NCBI RefSeq assembly: GCF_040869045.1 | Contig: NC_090319.1 | Span: forward strand, 392,413,601 to 392,477,600 | Source of the DNA: Eurosta solidaginis | Taxonomy: Eukaryota; Arthropoda; Insecta; Diptera; Tephritidae | Direction of reading: 5' to 3' | DNA: 64,000 nt | Shown: positions 41,118-50,773 of the stretch, one piece after another | Numbering within the stretch: position 1 is the stretch's first letter | Layout: every line of letters starts with the position of its first letter | Position numbers and translations under genes: made by a program | Notes under the pieces: model-generated | What the model was told of the DNA's origin: nothing | Seen by the model: the letters and a program-made list of their open reading frames with translations, nothing else | Database searches by the model: none

Positions 41118-42572
41118 TTAGAAAAACTGAGTCAAAGTCAGTTGTGTTGCTAACCCTGCGGTATTGGTCAGCCCGTTGTTTGGGCTTTGTACTGCTGTAG
41201 GCATAGAAGTGACCTTGTACACTTGTACATGATCATCAAAATTTAATTTGTTATCGATGGTGATACCTAAGTCTTTTATTGATGTAACTGATGCCAGTAT
41301 TTCACCCTGCAAATAGTACAGAACAGGGTGCTGAGAAAGTGATCGTGAAAAAGACATTGCGGCACATTTCTTAGTATTTAAATTGAGTTTATTCTCCACG
41401 CAACAGCAATGCAGGTTATCAACATCGTTTTGCAAAATAGAGACATCGTTATTGCTCTTGATTAATCTGTATAGTTTTAAAGCATATAATAAATATTCTG
41501 ACATAAGATTATCACCAACATCGTTAATAAAGATTTTGAAAAGGATCGGCCCAAGATGGGAACCCTGTGGAACGCCATAAGCTACTTCGTATTCCTGGGA
41601 TACATGATGACACGCACCTTTAGAAACCTTTCTGATAGATAAGTCCAGTCCAATGCTTTTCCTTTTACACCATAGTGGTTCAGTTTCTTAATTAGAATTT
41701 CGTGATCCACCATGTCGAAAGCTTTACTAAAGTTGGTATAAATAGCATGTGCATCAAATCCTTGGTTCATAGTATTTATAATGTGGTTTGTGTATAGAAA
41801 AAGATTCGTTGTAGTTGATCTACCACCAAAGAAACCTTGTTGTCGAGTTGAAATTATGTTTTTGAAGCTAAAAGTTTATTGCGGAAGAACAATTTTCTCG
41901 AATATTTTTGCGATCGACGATTGTATACAGATTGGTCTGTAGTGACTTACATCTGACTTCGAACTTGATTTGTGTATTGGGGTAATGTACGACGATTTCC
42001 AAGCTGAGGGAAACATACCCGTCTGAAACGACTAATCCAAGATAGCAGTTATTGGTTCTGCGAGTCCAACTGCACAATTTCTAAGAAATAAGTTAGGTAA
42101 TCCATCAGGACCGGCACCCTTTTTTATATCTAGCTTTAATAGCTCCTCGAAAACATCGTCGAAACGGGCATAAAACATTTTTATATTTACGTCGTTACTT
42201 CCAAGTGCTATGTCATTGGTAACTATACCGTTTCTGGGACGAGTAGGTACGTTGTTGTCATAAATGGTTTTAAAAAATGAGGCAAAAAGGTTACTAACTT
42301 CGTTACCGCCGTTCGCGGACATATCTTCCCACGTAAGGAATCTCTACATTATTAGATCTCTTTTGCTTTACGAATCTCCAGAATTGCTTCGCATCACTCA
42401 TTAGCAGATTTTCGATTCTTGATGTGTATTTGTTGTAACATGCTTTGCCGGTTGCATTACTAACTTCGTTAAGTTGCTGACACCCCAACATTTCCATTTC
42501 ATTAAATAATATACTCTGACACTCTCCTAGTGGGTTGCTACTCAGAAGATTATAGTCGCCAATAATAACCAA
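41118..42572 (-). pseudogene. CR1-like 1 endonuclease end and RT
   Basis: 42572-42303 (MVIIGDYNLLSSN, then the ATGKACYNKYTSRIENLLMSDA linker), 42322-42032 (NLFASFFKTIYD, KKGAGPDGLPNLF), 41770-41582 ([14 protein letters not shown]) and 41504-41118 (LNLNTKKCAAMSF, TSIKDLGITIDNKLNFDDHV) follow RT order. Multiple stops and shifts are present. The palm YADD box lies in a damaged stretch near 41530-41470. Confidence 0.75.
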
Positions 42573-42789
42573 CTTGCAACTTTGGGTGTTTTGATTTTAA
42601 AATCGATATTGTAGAAGCATGGTTGGCGTACACCTCAGTTTGCGATTGTGGTGGTATATATGTATACGCGCCCGACTTCAAGGTTATACAAAGAACAAAT
42701 AATTTTGATGAAAAGTTGTTAAATTTCATTTTGTTACACTTCAGCAGAGATATTACGTTTTACTGCGACCGCGTTTAAGGTACTTGTCA

Positions 42790-43191
42790 ATTTGTTGTTG
42801 TTGTTGTTGTTGTTGCGATAAGGTTTCTCCCCAAAGGCTTTGGGGAGTTTTATCGATGTGATGGTCCACTGCCGGATACATATCCGGTACGCTCCGGTAA
42901 CAAAGCACCATCTCGGGAACGATTTATATGGCCACATTAAACCTTCAGGCCATCCCTTCCTCCCCACACCCAAGTTCCATAAGGAGCTTGGGGTCGCCAG
43001 AGCCTCGTCTGTTAGTGAACAGGATTCGCCGCGGATAGGTGAGGTTGACAATTGGGTTTGGAGAAGCTATATATTGCGCTGGCAACCTGAAAGGGTTGCG
43101 CTAAACAGCCGCTTCCATCTGGTATTTTATTCGCCTCTTACGACAGGCATACTACCTACCGCGATTATATTTTGACCCCCTAACCCGCGGG
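42790..43191 (-). mobile_element. SINE-like repeat with CAA tail and 11-bp TSD
   Basis: 402 bp between direct repeats GGTACTTGTCA (42779-42789 and 43192-43202). On the minus strand the head reads CCCGCGGGTTAGGGGGTCAA and the tail ends in about eight CAA units. Shared landmarks with the copy at 47261-47621 are CTACGACAG/CCGCGG, GGGTTGCGCTA, GGGGTCGCCAGAGCCTCG, CATCTCGGGAACGATTTA and TTTTGGGGAGT. There is no open frame. It interrupts the endonuclease of CR1-like 1. Confidence 0.8.
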
Positions 43192-43452
43192 GGTACTTGT
43201 CACGTCGTTTCTATCTTTTCTGAACAAGGTGTAAGTTTCGCTAATCACCTCACCGTCATAGATGAAATGATTTATCCAAGATTCCCTTACGCAAATAATG
43301 TCACGGTTACAACATGCAGAAGACGTCAAGAACTTTTTTAATTGGGTTCGCAGACCTCTTGTGTTTTGATAATATAGTGATACATTAATTATTTGTCTGA
43401 CTTTCTTCTGCCGAGTGAAAAACGCGCTTATCTACTGTTTTAGGAGTACCAT

Positions 43453-44289
43453 TTATGTATTTAATTGTCTTCTTGGTGTCACCATTCCTTGTAAGAGCTT
43501 TTGAAACCTTAATGCTTGGAGGTGTTCTTGTTGCGAGCGTGTTAAATCTGCCTTGAACGTGATATTTGAGTCCGTCGCCGGTTTTTTCATTTTCATTAAA
43601 GTCCGAGCAACTGTTGCTGATGGAGTGTTGATGATGAGCGGGCGGTTCTTGTCTTCAGTTTTACGCCCGAGTCGTCTCAATTTAAAAAAGAGCAACAACC
43701 CTGCTTCGATCATCGTTTAGGCGATCACTACCATCCGGCTTTGTAGACTCTGATACATTCATAGCAACTACGTTTGTCTCTCGCTTCTTACGTTCACTAA
43801 GTTCCGATATAAAGTCATCCGGCTGTATTGAAACGTTGTCGAGTGAGCTGCATTTTCTTTCGACCGCGCTTACTCGTTCCTCCAATTTCTTGTATTGTTT
43901 AGCGTTTTGCTCGAAAAGTTTATTTAAATCCGTACGGGTGCCTGCAACTTTTTTTCGATGCTCTCCATTTTCTCCTTAAGCACTCCTAAGTGTTTTATGA
44001 ACAATTGTTCAATCTTGCTGCCGGTAACGAGGGTATCATCAGTATCTCTCTCATCGTCGGAATCAATAATACTGACCTCTAATAGGCACGATGCGCATTG
44101 CCAGGTGTTTCGTCCACTCCTTTTAAAATTCGCTGCTAGCTTTTTAAATTCGTTGTTACTTAATTCACTATATTTTTTGTGGTACCAATTTTTGCATTTG
44201 ACGCAACTTATACTGCCAGCGTTTTCAGTTATAGATTTAGTGCATTGTGCGCATACGTGCTTTATAGTTGACATCCTTTCACAAGACAC
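43453..44289 (-). pseudogene. CR1-like 1 ORF1 with PHD finger
   Basis: ATG at about 44274 (MSTIKHVCAQCTKSI). The PHD-like zinc finger is C-x2-C...C-x2-C...H...C-x2-C (HVCAQC, ISCVKCKNWYHK, WQCASC), followed by an acidic stretch and a coiled coil. The reading moves to frame 43885-43682 and then 43713-43453, which carries the basic RPLIINTPSATVARTLMKM segment. Two frame changes break the gene. ORF1 proteins of this type bind the element RNA. Confidence 0.7.
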
Positions 44290-44310
44290 TTATTTATATT
44301 TATAGCTATT

Positions 44311-44869
44311 CACGTTTTTTTTTTTTTTGTTTTCTAATTTATTTAATAGCAAATAAAATGCAAGATTAAATTTTTTCAGTTTACAATGCACTCACACACG
44401 TGGATGGTTTTTGTAAGTATGATTTGCTTATTGTTCGCTAGCTAGTATTTTATTTGTTATTGTTCAAATTTGCAACACAGTGTAATTAGCATAAGTTAGC
44501 TTATATATACATCAATGCTAGATTCTTTAATTTGTTAATTCAATGCGCTTATGAGAACTAACTTTCATGATTTGAGAAAAAGGTTCCATTTCGATTTAAT
44601 CTCAAATCAAGACAAAACAAAAATCTTTACTGAGAAGACTAAGCGCGACGTGATACTGTTACAAAAAAAGAAATTACGCTAGGTTTTGGGAAATTTTATA
44701 ACCCCTTCAATCCGAAATATGTCGGATATATCGGAAATCCAAATCCTTCGCTTAGGTTTCCGGATATTGAAATATTTGAATTAAACTGGTAAAAAACGAG
44801 GAAATGTTTTTATATTATAAGCTATAATGCAGTCGGCTTAACTAACCTTTTTCTTTTGTTTTCACTTAC
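44311..44869. other. Sur-8 intron 2, 5' end, no repeat recognised
   Basis: AT-rich. It contains an ATCGGAAATCC-type short inverted stretch near 44715-44760. No gene or transposon is recognised. The donor GTAAGT is at 44869. Confidence 0.5.
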
Positions 44870-45443
44870 CTTAATCCTAGCCGCACCAAACTTTTCAAAT
44901 TGCCAATAGTCTCTGGAATGTCTAACAACTCGTTGTGTTGCAAATCCAATGCGCTCAAGTTTACACATTTTCCGATCTCTTCAGGTAAATGTTCGAGATG
45001 ATTGTGAGACACATCCAATGTAGTCAAATTGACTAATGATCCAATGGCAGAACCCAATTCTCTAATTTTGTTTTCCCTCAGACTTAACATAGTCAAATTT
45101 GTTAAATTGCGTATATCGACTGCCACAGCAGTAATACGGTTAAAGCGCAAATAAAGTGTGGTTAATGAACGCAAACGATATATAACCGAGGGAATTTCAG
45201 CGAGCTTATTGTGTCTTAAGTCGAGTACTTTGAGTTGTTTACAATTTTGCAATGATTCTGGCAACGACGTTAATGAGTTTTCGTTTAATGCAAGCGTCTT
45301 TAAATTAATCAAACATCCTATTTCTGTTGGAAGCTGACTGATTTTGTTACTATACAAATAAAGTTCAGTTAGATGTATGCATTCTTTTACCGATGCTGGT
45401 ATTACTGTAACAGATGATTTACTCAAATCCAAACGTTTGATGC
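44870..45443 (-). CDS. Sur-8: Sur-8 exon 2 (N-terminal leucine-rich repeats)
   Basis: It begins after acceptor TTTTTAAG (45446-45444) with GC, completing the Gly codon opened by exon 1, and continues [15 protein letters not shown]. It ends with AG before donor GTAAGT (44869). It encodes about eight 23-residue leucine-rich repeats ([55 protein letters not shown]). The concave face of this solenoid holds the Ras-family GTPase and PP1 catalytic subunit in the SHOC2 complex. No stop or frame break. Confidence 0.95.
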
Positions 45444-45530
45444 CTTAAAAAGATAAACTAATTATAAGAAGTACACATAAATCATTTCTACATATAAAGA
45501 TGTGAGGAAAATACATACATATATCATTAC

Positions 45531-45924
45531 CTTCTTCGCGACAACGTTGAAGTGCTTTAACAACATCCTGATCAGCTTGAATAGGTTTAGTTTTTTTTGT
45601 TGTTGGTTTTGGTTTGTTTGATTCGGGATGTTTAACCGTCACCACCTTAGGACGTGTTTCCGGTGGCATTTCGTTATTGTTGTCAAGACTACTGCCGCTG
45701 GCTCCGCCCCCACTGGCACTGCCACTGTGTACTTGATTTGCCGTGAGGCTCGTTGTTAATGCTGCAGTGCAGCTGCTGCTGCTATGATTGCCACTACCAA
45801 AACAATGAGTTGTTAGGACAGCAACACCAATACCTCTGCCACCTGTGTTTGTGCAATCTACAGCGTCTACCGATGCTAAAGAAGATGTTGATGCTGTCGC
45901 TCCGGTAGAAGAACACAAGTTCAT
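45531..45924 (-). CDS. Sur-8: Sur-8 exon 1 (start codon and disordered N-terminus)
   Basis: The product is the fly homologue of SHOC2, the scaffold that with M-Ras and PP1 removes the inhibitory phosphate of Raf and so promotes MAPK signalling, at the membrane and in the cytosol. I choose ATG 45924-45922 ([13 protein letters not shown]). The frame extends upstream to 45969 only through non-ATG codons, and an in-frame TAA lies near 45999. The first 100 residues are Ser/Gly/Thr-rich and poorly conserved, then basic ([12 protein letters not shown]), then [17 protein letters not shown], which leads into the repeats. The exon ends at donor G|GTAATG (45530). The spliced protein is 612 residues, close to the 582 of human SHOC2. 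A further upstream non-coding exon is possible. Confidence 0.9.
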
Positions 45925-46087
45925 AATTTTTCCCAGCGTAGCGGATGGCAGCAACAATTTGTTGCCCAAATTTGCTAAATTTCTTTCTAGGCGCTCTTAA
46001 TGAATTGTTACAAGATTTGGTGCTTCCTTTGAATATCTTACTATTTTGAAACAGCGTGTATAATTCCAATGTTCAGCCGGACTGTAA

Positions 46088-46758
46088 TATAAAAATGGTA
46101 ACCTTTTACAAGACGGTGCATCACCTAATTTTTATCGAAAATTATCAAAGATGGTATCAAAAAACGCCCCTCGACATCTGTTTTTAGAATCCGAAAGCGA
46201 AAATTTAAATTTGTATTTCTGTCAAAAGCTATAAGCACAAAATCGGTTCATGTGGTTGTTGTTTTTTGCCAGATATGTTGTACACACACAATAATGCAGA
46301 AAAGTGTTCTCCGTGCATTTAGTTTTGATCCCTAAACCGGTGTCGGACCCACCCAGGGTTATTTTTGTAAATCGCGGTCCAAGGCCGCCAACCCAAAAAA
46401 TGTGGATCGGACCTCATATTTCGGTGTCATTTTTCGGTTTTATGTAAATAACTTTCGATAGAAATAAAATCGCTTCCCAAAGCTGCCGGTTCTATGTACC
46501 GGAGTGACTCGGGATTTTTCCCGACCAAGGGCTGTCATTTAAGTGTAACCCCATTTAATTTGTTGCGTCCTTGGTTGCACCTATTGGATGGAGCGAAGCA
46601 GTGCTACAACAACAATAACAACAGAAATAACATTTTTGATTTCCACTTTCGGATTCTTTAAACGGAGGTCGAGACGCGTCTTTTGATACCACCTTTGATA
46701 AAATACCAATTCTGATAAAAATTAGGTAGTGCACCATCTTGTAAAACGTAGGTCCGGG
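46088..46758. mobile_element. Inverted-repeat element with about 125-bp arms
   Basis: The left arm 46095-46220 (TTTTACAAGACGGTGCATC, CACCTAATTTTTATC, AGAATCCGAAAGCG) is the inverse of the right arm about 46625-46752. The centre contains no gene except the 152-bp jockey-like remnant at 46471-46622. Superfamily unknown; no secure target duplication. Confidence 0.75.
46471..46622 (+). mobile_element. Internally deleted 152-bp jockey-like copy with both ends
   Basis: It starts CGCTTCCCAAAGCTGCCGG, the same 5' terminus as the element at 34990. It runs through ACCCCATTTAATTTGTTGCG and then jumps to the 3' end (GGATGGAGCGAAGCAGTGC) with a CAA/TAA tail. Flanks AGAAATAAAAT (46460-46470) and AGAAATAACAT (46623-46633) are an 11-bp duplication with one change. 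Confidence 0.85.
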
Positions 46759-47260
46759 GCAGAGCCCTAATATGGAAGGAAATGTCCCTTTTCTTCCCTT
46801 TTTACGCGGAAATACTGCTTACTTTTCCATAGAATAGGAACAGGCCCACCTTGACCTTGAGTTGGGAAGTAAATAAAGCTTAATTGTACAAAAACCAGAA
46901 GATGAGATATTTATTTTTGGCATCTAGGAGGCTTCCTCTAGCAACCATTATTTATATTTCTTTTTAACCGTGGTGCACTAGTGGTGCTTAACGCAGAAAT
47001 ACTGTGGCTGGGTTTTGGCGGTGTTCAAATAAATTATTGAAGCAAACAAATGTGAAATTAATTGTTTTGACTTTGGGGATTTTGTTTTGGGGATTTCAAT
47101 CCCATCTCTTTATTTTATCCGCTGAATAGTGTCCTCGTACGTATCAATATACATAGGAAGGCGTGCATCCAAGTTAATGGCGTTTCTGGTATACAATTGG
47201 AGAATTCAATATCAGATACATACGTAATTGAAAGTCAAAATTTACTTTGCTTCAATATAA
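46759..47260. other. Unassigned spacer
   Basis: No gene or recognised repeat. Confidence 0.45.
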
Positions 47261-47621
47261 TATTGTTATTGTTGCTGTAGCGATAAGGGTACTCGTCGAA
47301 GGTTTTGGGGAGTGTTATCGAAGTTCATGGTGCTTTGTCGGATATATATGCGGTACGTTCCGGTAACAAGCACACTAGGACAAGGTATTAGCCCGACCAT
47401 CTCGGGAACGATTTAAAATGACCACATGAAACCTTCTAGGCCAATTTGGCCTCCCACCCCCTAGATCAATGAGGAACTTGGGGTCGCCAGAGCCTCGGCT
47501 ACTAACCCTTTAAAGGGTTGCGCTACACAACCTCTTGAATAAATTTGGTATTTTAGTCGCCTCCTACGACAGCCATACCTGCCGCGGGTATATTCTAAGC
47601 CCCCTAACCCGCAGGGTGGGC
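47261..47621 (-). mobile_element. SINE-like repeat, second copy, 9-bp TSD
   Basis: It is flanked by TCAATATAA at 47252-47260 and 47622-47630. It has the same landmarks and orientation as 42790-43191 (head CCTGCGGGTTAGGGGG on the minus strand, tail with CAA/CAATAA). It is more diverged and has a shorter tail. Confidence 0.8.
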
Positions 47622-47630
47622 TCAATATAA

Positions 47631-49129
47631 AAATTGTATAGAGCTACACGTTGCGCATTTTAGTTGTACTTCTTCAGGTAGCCGTGCTTCGCCCCATCCA
47701 ATAGGTTAGTATTTCAAACTTTTATGCTCAGTTTTTCAAATCCAATTATTCTCCTGAAATCAAGGCCCCAAATCGTGTCCTCCGTGATCGAGATACTCGT
47801 TTGTAATATTGCTTATTTGGTATCGTGTTAAACTTGAACAAATAAATAGAATCGTAATTTGGTACTGTGAGACAAGTGAACGTACTAAAAGGTTGTCAAA
47901 GACAAACAAATTTATTCCAATAGTAAGAAAGCTTTCAAGTAGTGTAAACATTTCTTTAAATACTATAGTTTTGTTTAAAAATATATGCAGAAAACCAAAC
48001 GCGGACCACTTTCTCAAATCCTTCATCAACATTCGGTGGGGAATATATCATGACGCCGTAGGTCACATACGCATGACTCGTCACCGGTGTATAGTCCAAT
48101 CTACCGATATACTGATGTATATAAATCTCGGCCAAATCTCTGCTTACGGAGGTGCATATGTGCGTCCGTTACAACGTCTCAGCAGATATTATTTTAGTTA
48201 AGTAATGTCTCCAACTTGAGAATTCTTATATGTGCAGTTGTTTACAAGCAGTGGGGTCTTTCTTGCCGACTGGAGCCAATATGTGGCAGTTTGCTTCACA
48301 CTCCGTTTTATTTGTGAATCCTTACCACCGACACTGCATGTCACTGCCCCAAAACGGCCAGGAGCAACACAATAATCAGCCCAATTCTAAACAAAAATTC
48401 AGTGCGAGTTTTTTCCCTTCTCCCATTCTTTGTATTCTAAACAAAAATTCCTTGTGAGTTTTTTCACTTCTCCAATGTTCGAAAAAGCGGAAACCGGTTA
48501 TGTGAGAAAAGTAGGTATTATGAATGTGAGTGAGAGGGAGATTTCTCTGCCATTTCTTAGGAGTTTTTTCACTTGTTAAATTAAAGGGAATGCATCAAAA
48601 TCAGGGTTTGAATTGCTTACTGAAAAATAGTAAAATTTACGAATTTTTGGCTTTACCAGCAATGAGTTTTTTGTCGGTTTGGAATTTTTGTATACAGCTT
48701 ACATTTGTATTTGAAAAATATTTCAGCAACAGAAAAAAGCAAAGCAAACAAATTTTTTTTTTTTTTTCATTTTACTTCAGATATTACTTGAATGGATGCG
48801 AGCTGTCGTCGGTAGCAGAAAAAAAAACTTGAATATTTTGCTTTGAAGCTATTAGTATATCATGATCAACTATTTTTAAGTAAACATTTTCCAGTTTTTT
48901 AACAGGCGAAATTCTGGTTTCGAATTACTTGTTGAAAATAAGTAAAAGTAAATTTGTTTACTATTTCAGCAAAAATATTAGATTTTCAAAGGGACATACA
49001 AATTTACATTTCGTAATAGCCTTCATCTACGAGTAGGTATTTCTTGTTTTTATGTTGTTTTAACACCCGACACACATATGTATATACGCATGCTTCTACT
49101 GAAAAAAAAAGACAAATACGTACGTGCAA
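47631..49129. other. Unassigned region with a 49-bp tandem duplication
   Basis: ATTCTAAACAAAAATTC begins at 48385 and again at 48434, each followed by a GAGTTTTTTC stretch, giving two copies of a roughly 49-bp unit. The open frames 47809-48201 and 48230-48457 have no recognisable domain. Nothing else is supported. Confidence 0.45.
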
Positions 49130-49320
49130 AATCTGCACCTCCACCGGTAGCTTGGTATATGTACTGGAGTCATTCGGGGTTTTTTCCGGGACCAAAGCAT
49201 GGCATTTCATGTAGCATGGCTCAATTTCTCTCGGATCGTTCAAAATTTGCCATCCAATAAGTAGCTCCTTGTGGAGAGACTGTTCTTCATTCGGTCATAG
49301 AGCCTAGCACTGCCGCGTCT
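49130..49320 (+). mobile_element. Diverged 5' fragment of a jockey-like element
   Basis: TATGTACTGGAGTCATTCGG, GGGTTTTTTCC and ATGGCATTTCA, followed by GTAGCTCCTTG, parallel the 5' region of the element at 34990 (TATGTACCGGAGCGACTCGG, TTTTTTCCGACC). A related minus-strand stretch lies at 22880-23015. Confidence 0.55.
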
Positions 49321-49687
49321 ACCGGAGAAATACATATTTATAAAACGGGCACGTATATGTCACATGCAAAACGCGATGTTTTAGGCTAACCCCTAATACT
49401 TATTGTCGACGTGATTTCTTTAAAACATGTATGGCTGCTTTCTGTTCACAACCAAGAGCGATTCACGCCGCGTTTAAGCGCACCTCCGTTCCTTCAGCAT
49501 CTATTAGCACCAACGCTGGTCTGATAGCCAGACAAAATTCCCGTTTGTTGCTAGTGCTAAAAGGAGCCTGAAGTTAAGAGATACAATCTCACAAGCTCGA
49601 AATGCCCGACCACCAACATTTCCGGCACAAACATTCATGTGAGACAAGATCATAAGATGACTCACACCGTGTGCACCGTATGTCAAC

Positions 49688-49735
49688 GATAAAGAAACTC
49701 CCCGAAGGTTTTGGGGAGTGATATCGATGAAAAAT
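49688..49735. repeat. Scrap of the SINE-like repeat
   Basis: GAAACTCCCCGAAGGTTTTG followed by GGGAGTGATATCGATG matches the tail-proximal segment of the repeats at 42790 and 47261. Confidence 0.6.
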
Positions 49736-50049
49736 CAATAGTATTCTTGCGCAGAGCACCTTCCTGGAATTTTTACGCGAGAATAAAAAAATCCGAGAGA
49801 ACAAAATTCCGAGGGAATATTTAGAATTGGGCTGCATGCAACCAACCAACTTAAGTAAAAATATCTTTTCATCAGCCATCTCCTCCCTCACTAGCAAAGC
49901 AATACACAAAAGCAGTGTATTAAAAATTTACGCCTGTGGTAAATAATTCCTTCCATTGAATACTTATTTCTAAATTTAATGTCAAAATCAATATAGGATG
50001 CCTTTTTTCCCCAAAAGATACTAAAATATCAAAACTCACAAATACATAT

Positions 50050-50762
50050 TGTAACGAATTTGCTGCAAATCTTCTTATTTGCCCTTTTGCTAGGTTCGTA
50101 TCGCTAAACTGTTGAATAAATAACTCCAATATTGAATAATGGAAAAAGATGGCCTTTATTAAAATACTTCACAATAACACTCAAACTGTGCAACGAATAG
50201 CTTAATAACCAAACTGATAGCTTAAATGAAACTGCCTTTCAAAATAATACTGCTATTGCTCGCTAGATATCGTCTTAGTCGTAACTGCTTGACAACTCAA
50301 ATCAAACTGAATTACTTCTTACTCGCCTGCCACGCTTTTATAGTTTACGCTGCATACTTCTAGGCTCTTCGATTTCCAGAACTTACTAGTTATTTCGGCT
50401 ACAAAATCGACAGCCACAACTACGTGCAAAAATTATTGCCCTCTCTTGTGACAACTGAGATAAGATATATGCATGTGTTTGTGCATTGCCGCTCCGCTGC
50501 TCGTATACGTACATATGTGTAGACGCAATTATTTATTCGTTTATGTAGATACATAATGATTGAATTATTGATGTGAATGTTTGTAGTTTACAGTCTCTCG
50601 CGCATACATAGGCGCATAAGTAAATGCATCTGCGTGTGACATCTCTTTCGACTGCCTTATATATGTGTATACATGATTTGATTAGTGACGTAAATACTGC
50701 TTGGCATGGCCTTAGCATCGCCTTAGTGATGGTACAGCTCAGCGATGCCAATATCCGTGACA
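50050..50762 (-). repeat. 3' LTR of gypsy element B
   Basis: 713 bp, TGTAACGAATTTGC...ATCCGTGACA on the plus strand. It reads identical to 55823-56535. Flank ATAT at 50046-50049. On the minus strand it carries TATAAA (complement of about 50336-50341) and AATAAA (complement of 50155-50160). Confidence 0.95.
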
Positions 50763-50773
50763 CTGCCCTCCAC

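Larger units (their letters stand above)
41090..44310 (-). mobile_element. CR1-like retrotransposon 1, 3'-truncated
   Basis: On the minus strand from 44310 come a PHD-containing ORF1 (44289-43453 in two or three frames), endonuclease start (43380-43205; LYYQNTRGLRTQLKKFL, DIICVRESWI), a SINE-like insertion (42790-43191), the rest of the endonuclease region and RT down to about 41110. RT blocks include [33 protein letters not shown] and NLNTKKCAAMSFSRS. It ends at the MITE near 41080 without a 3' UTR. Confidence 0.85.
13512..44869 (-). other. Sur-8: Sur-8 intron 2 (31,358 bp)
   Basis: Donor GTAAGT starts at 44869 and acceptor AG is at 13513-13512 (minus strand). The exon frames join exactly (AG plus A gives Arg). 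Nearly all of the intron is transposon-derived: gypsy A, a 7.9-kb inverted structure, two CR1-like elements, jockey-like, hAT and MITE insertions. The gypsy and CR1 genes here mostly lie on the same strand as Sur-8, so their own processing signals would be transcribed. Confidence 0.9.

Noticed and set aside
45925..45969. A 15-residue N-terminal extension of Sur-8 (GNKLLLP...) that would give a Gly at position 2 and suggest myristoylation
   Set aside because: The first codon at 45969 is TTG, not ATG. The first true ATG is 45924, and an in-frame TAA lies just upstream near 45999.
50050..50762. Reading the B-family LTRs as a host gene cluster
   Set aside because: They have TG/CA ends, target duplications and a promoter-poly(A) order typical of LTRs, and their open frames are not conserved between copies.
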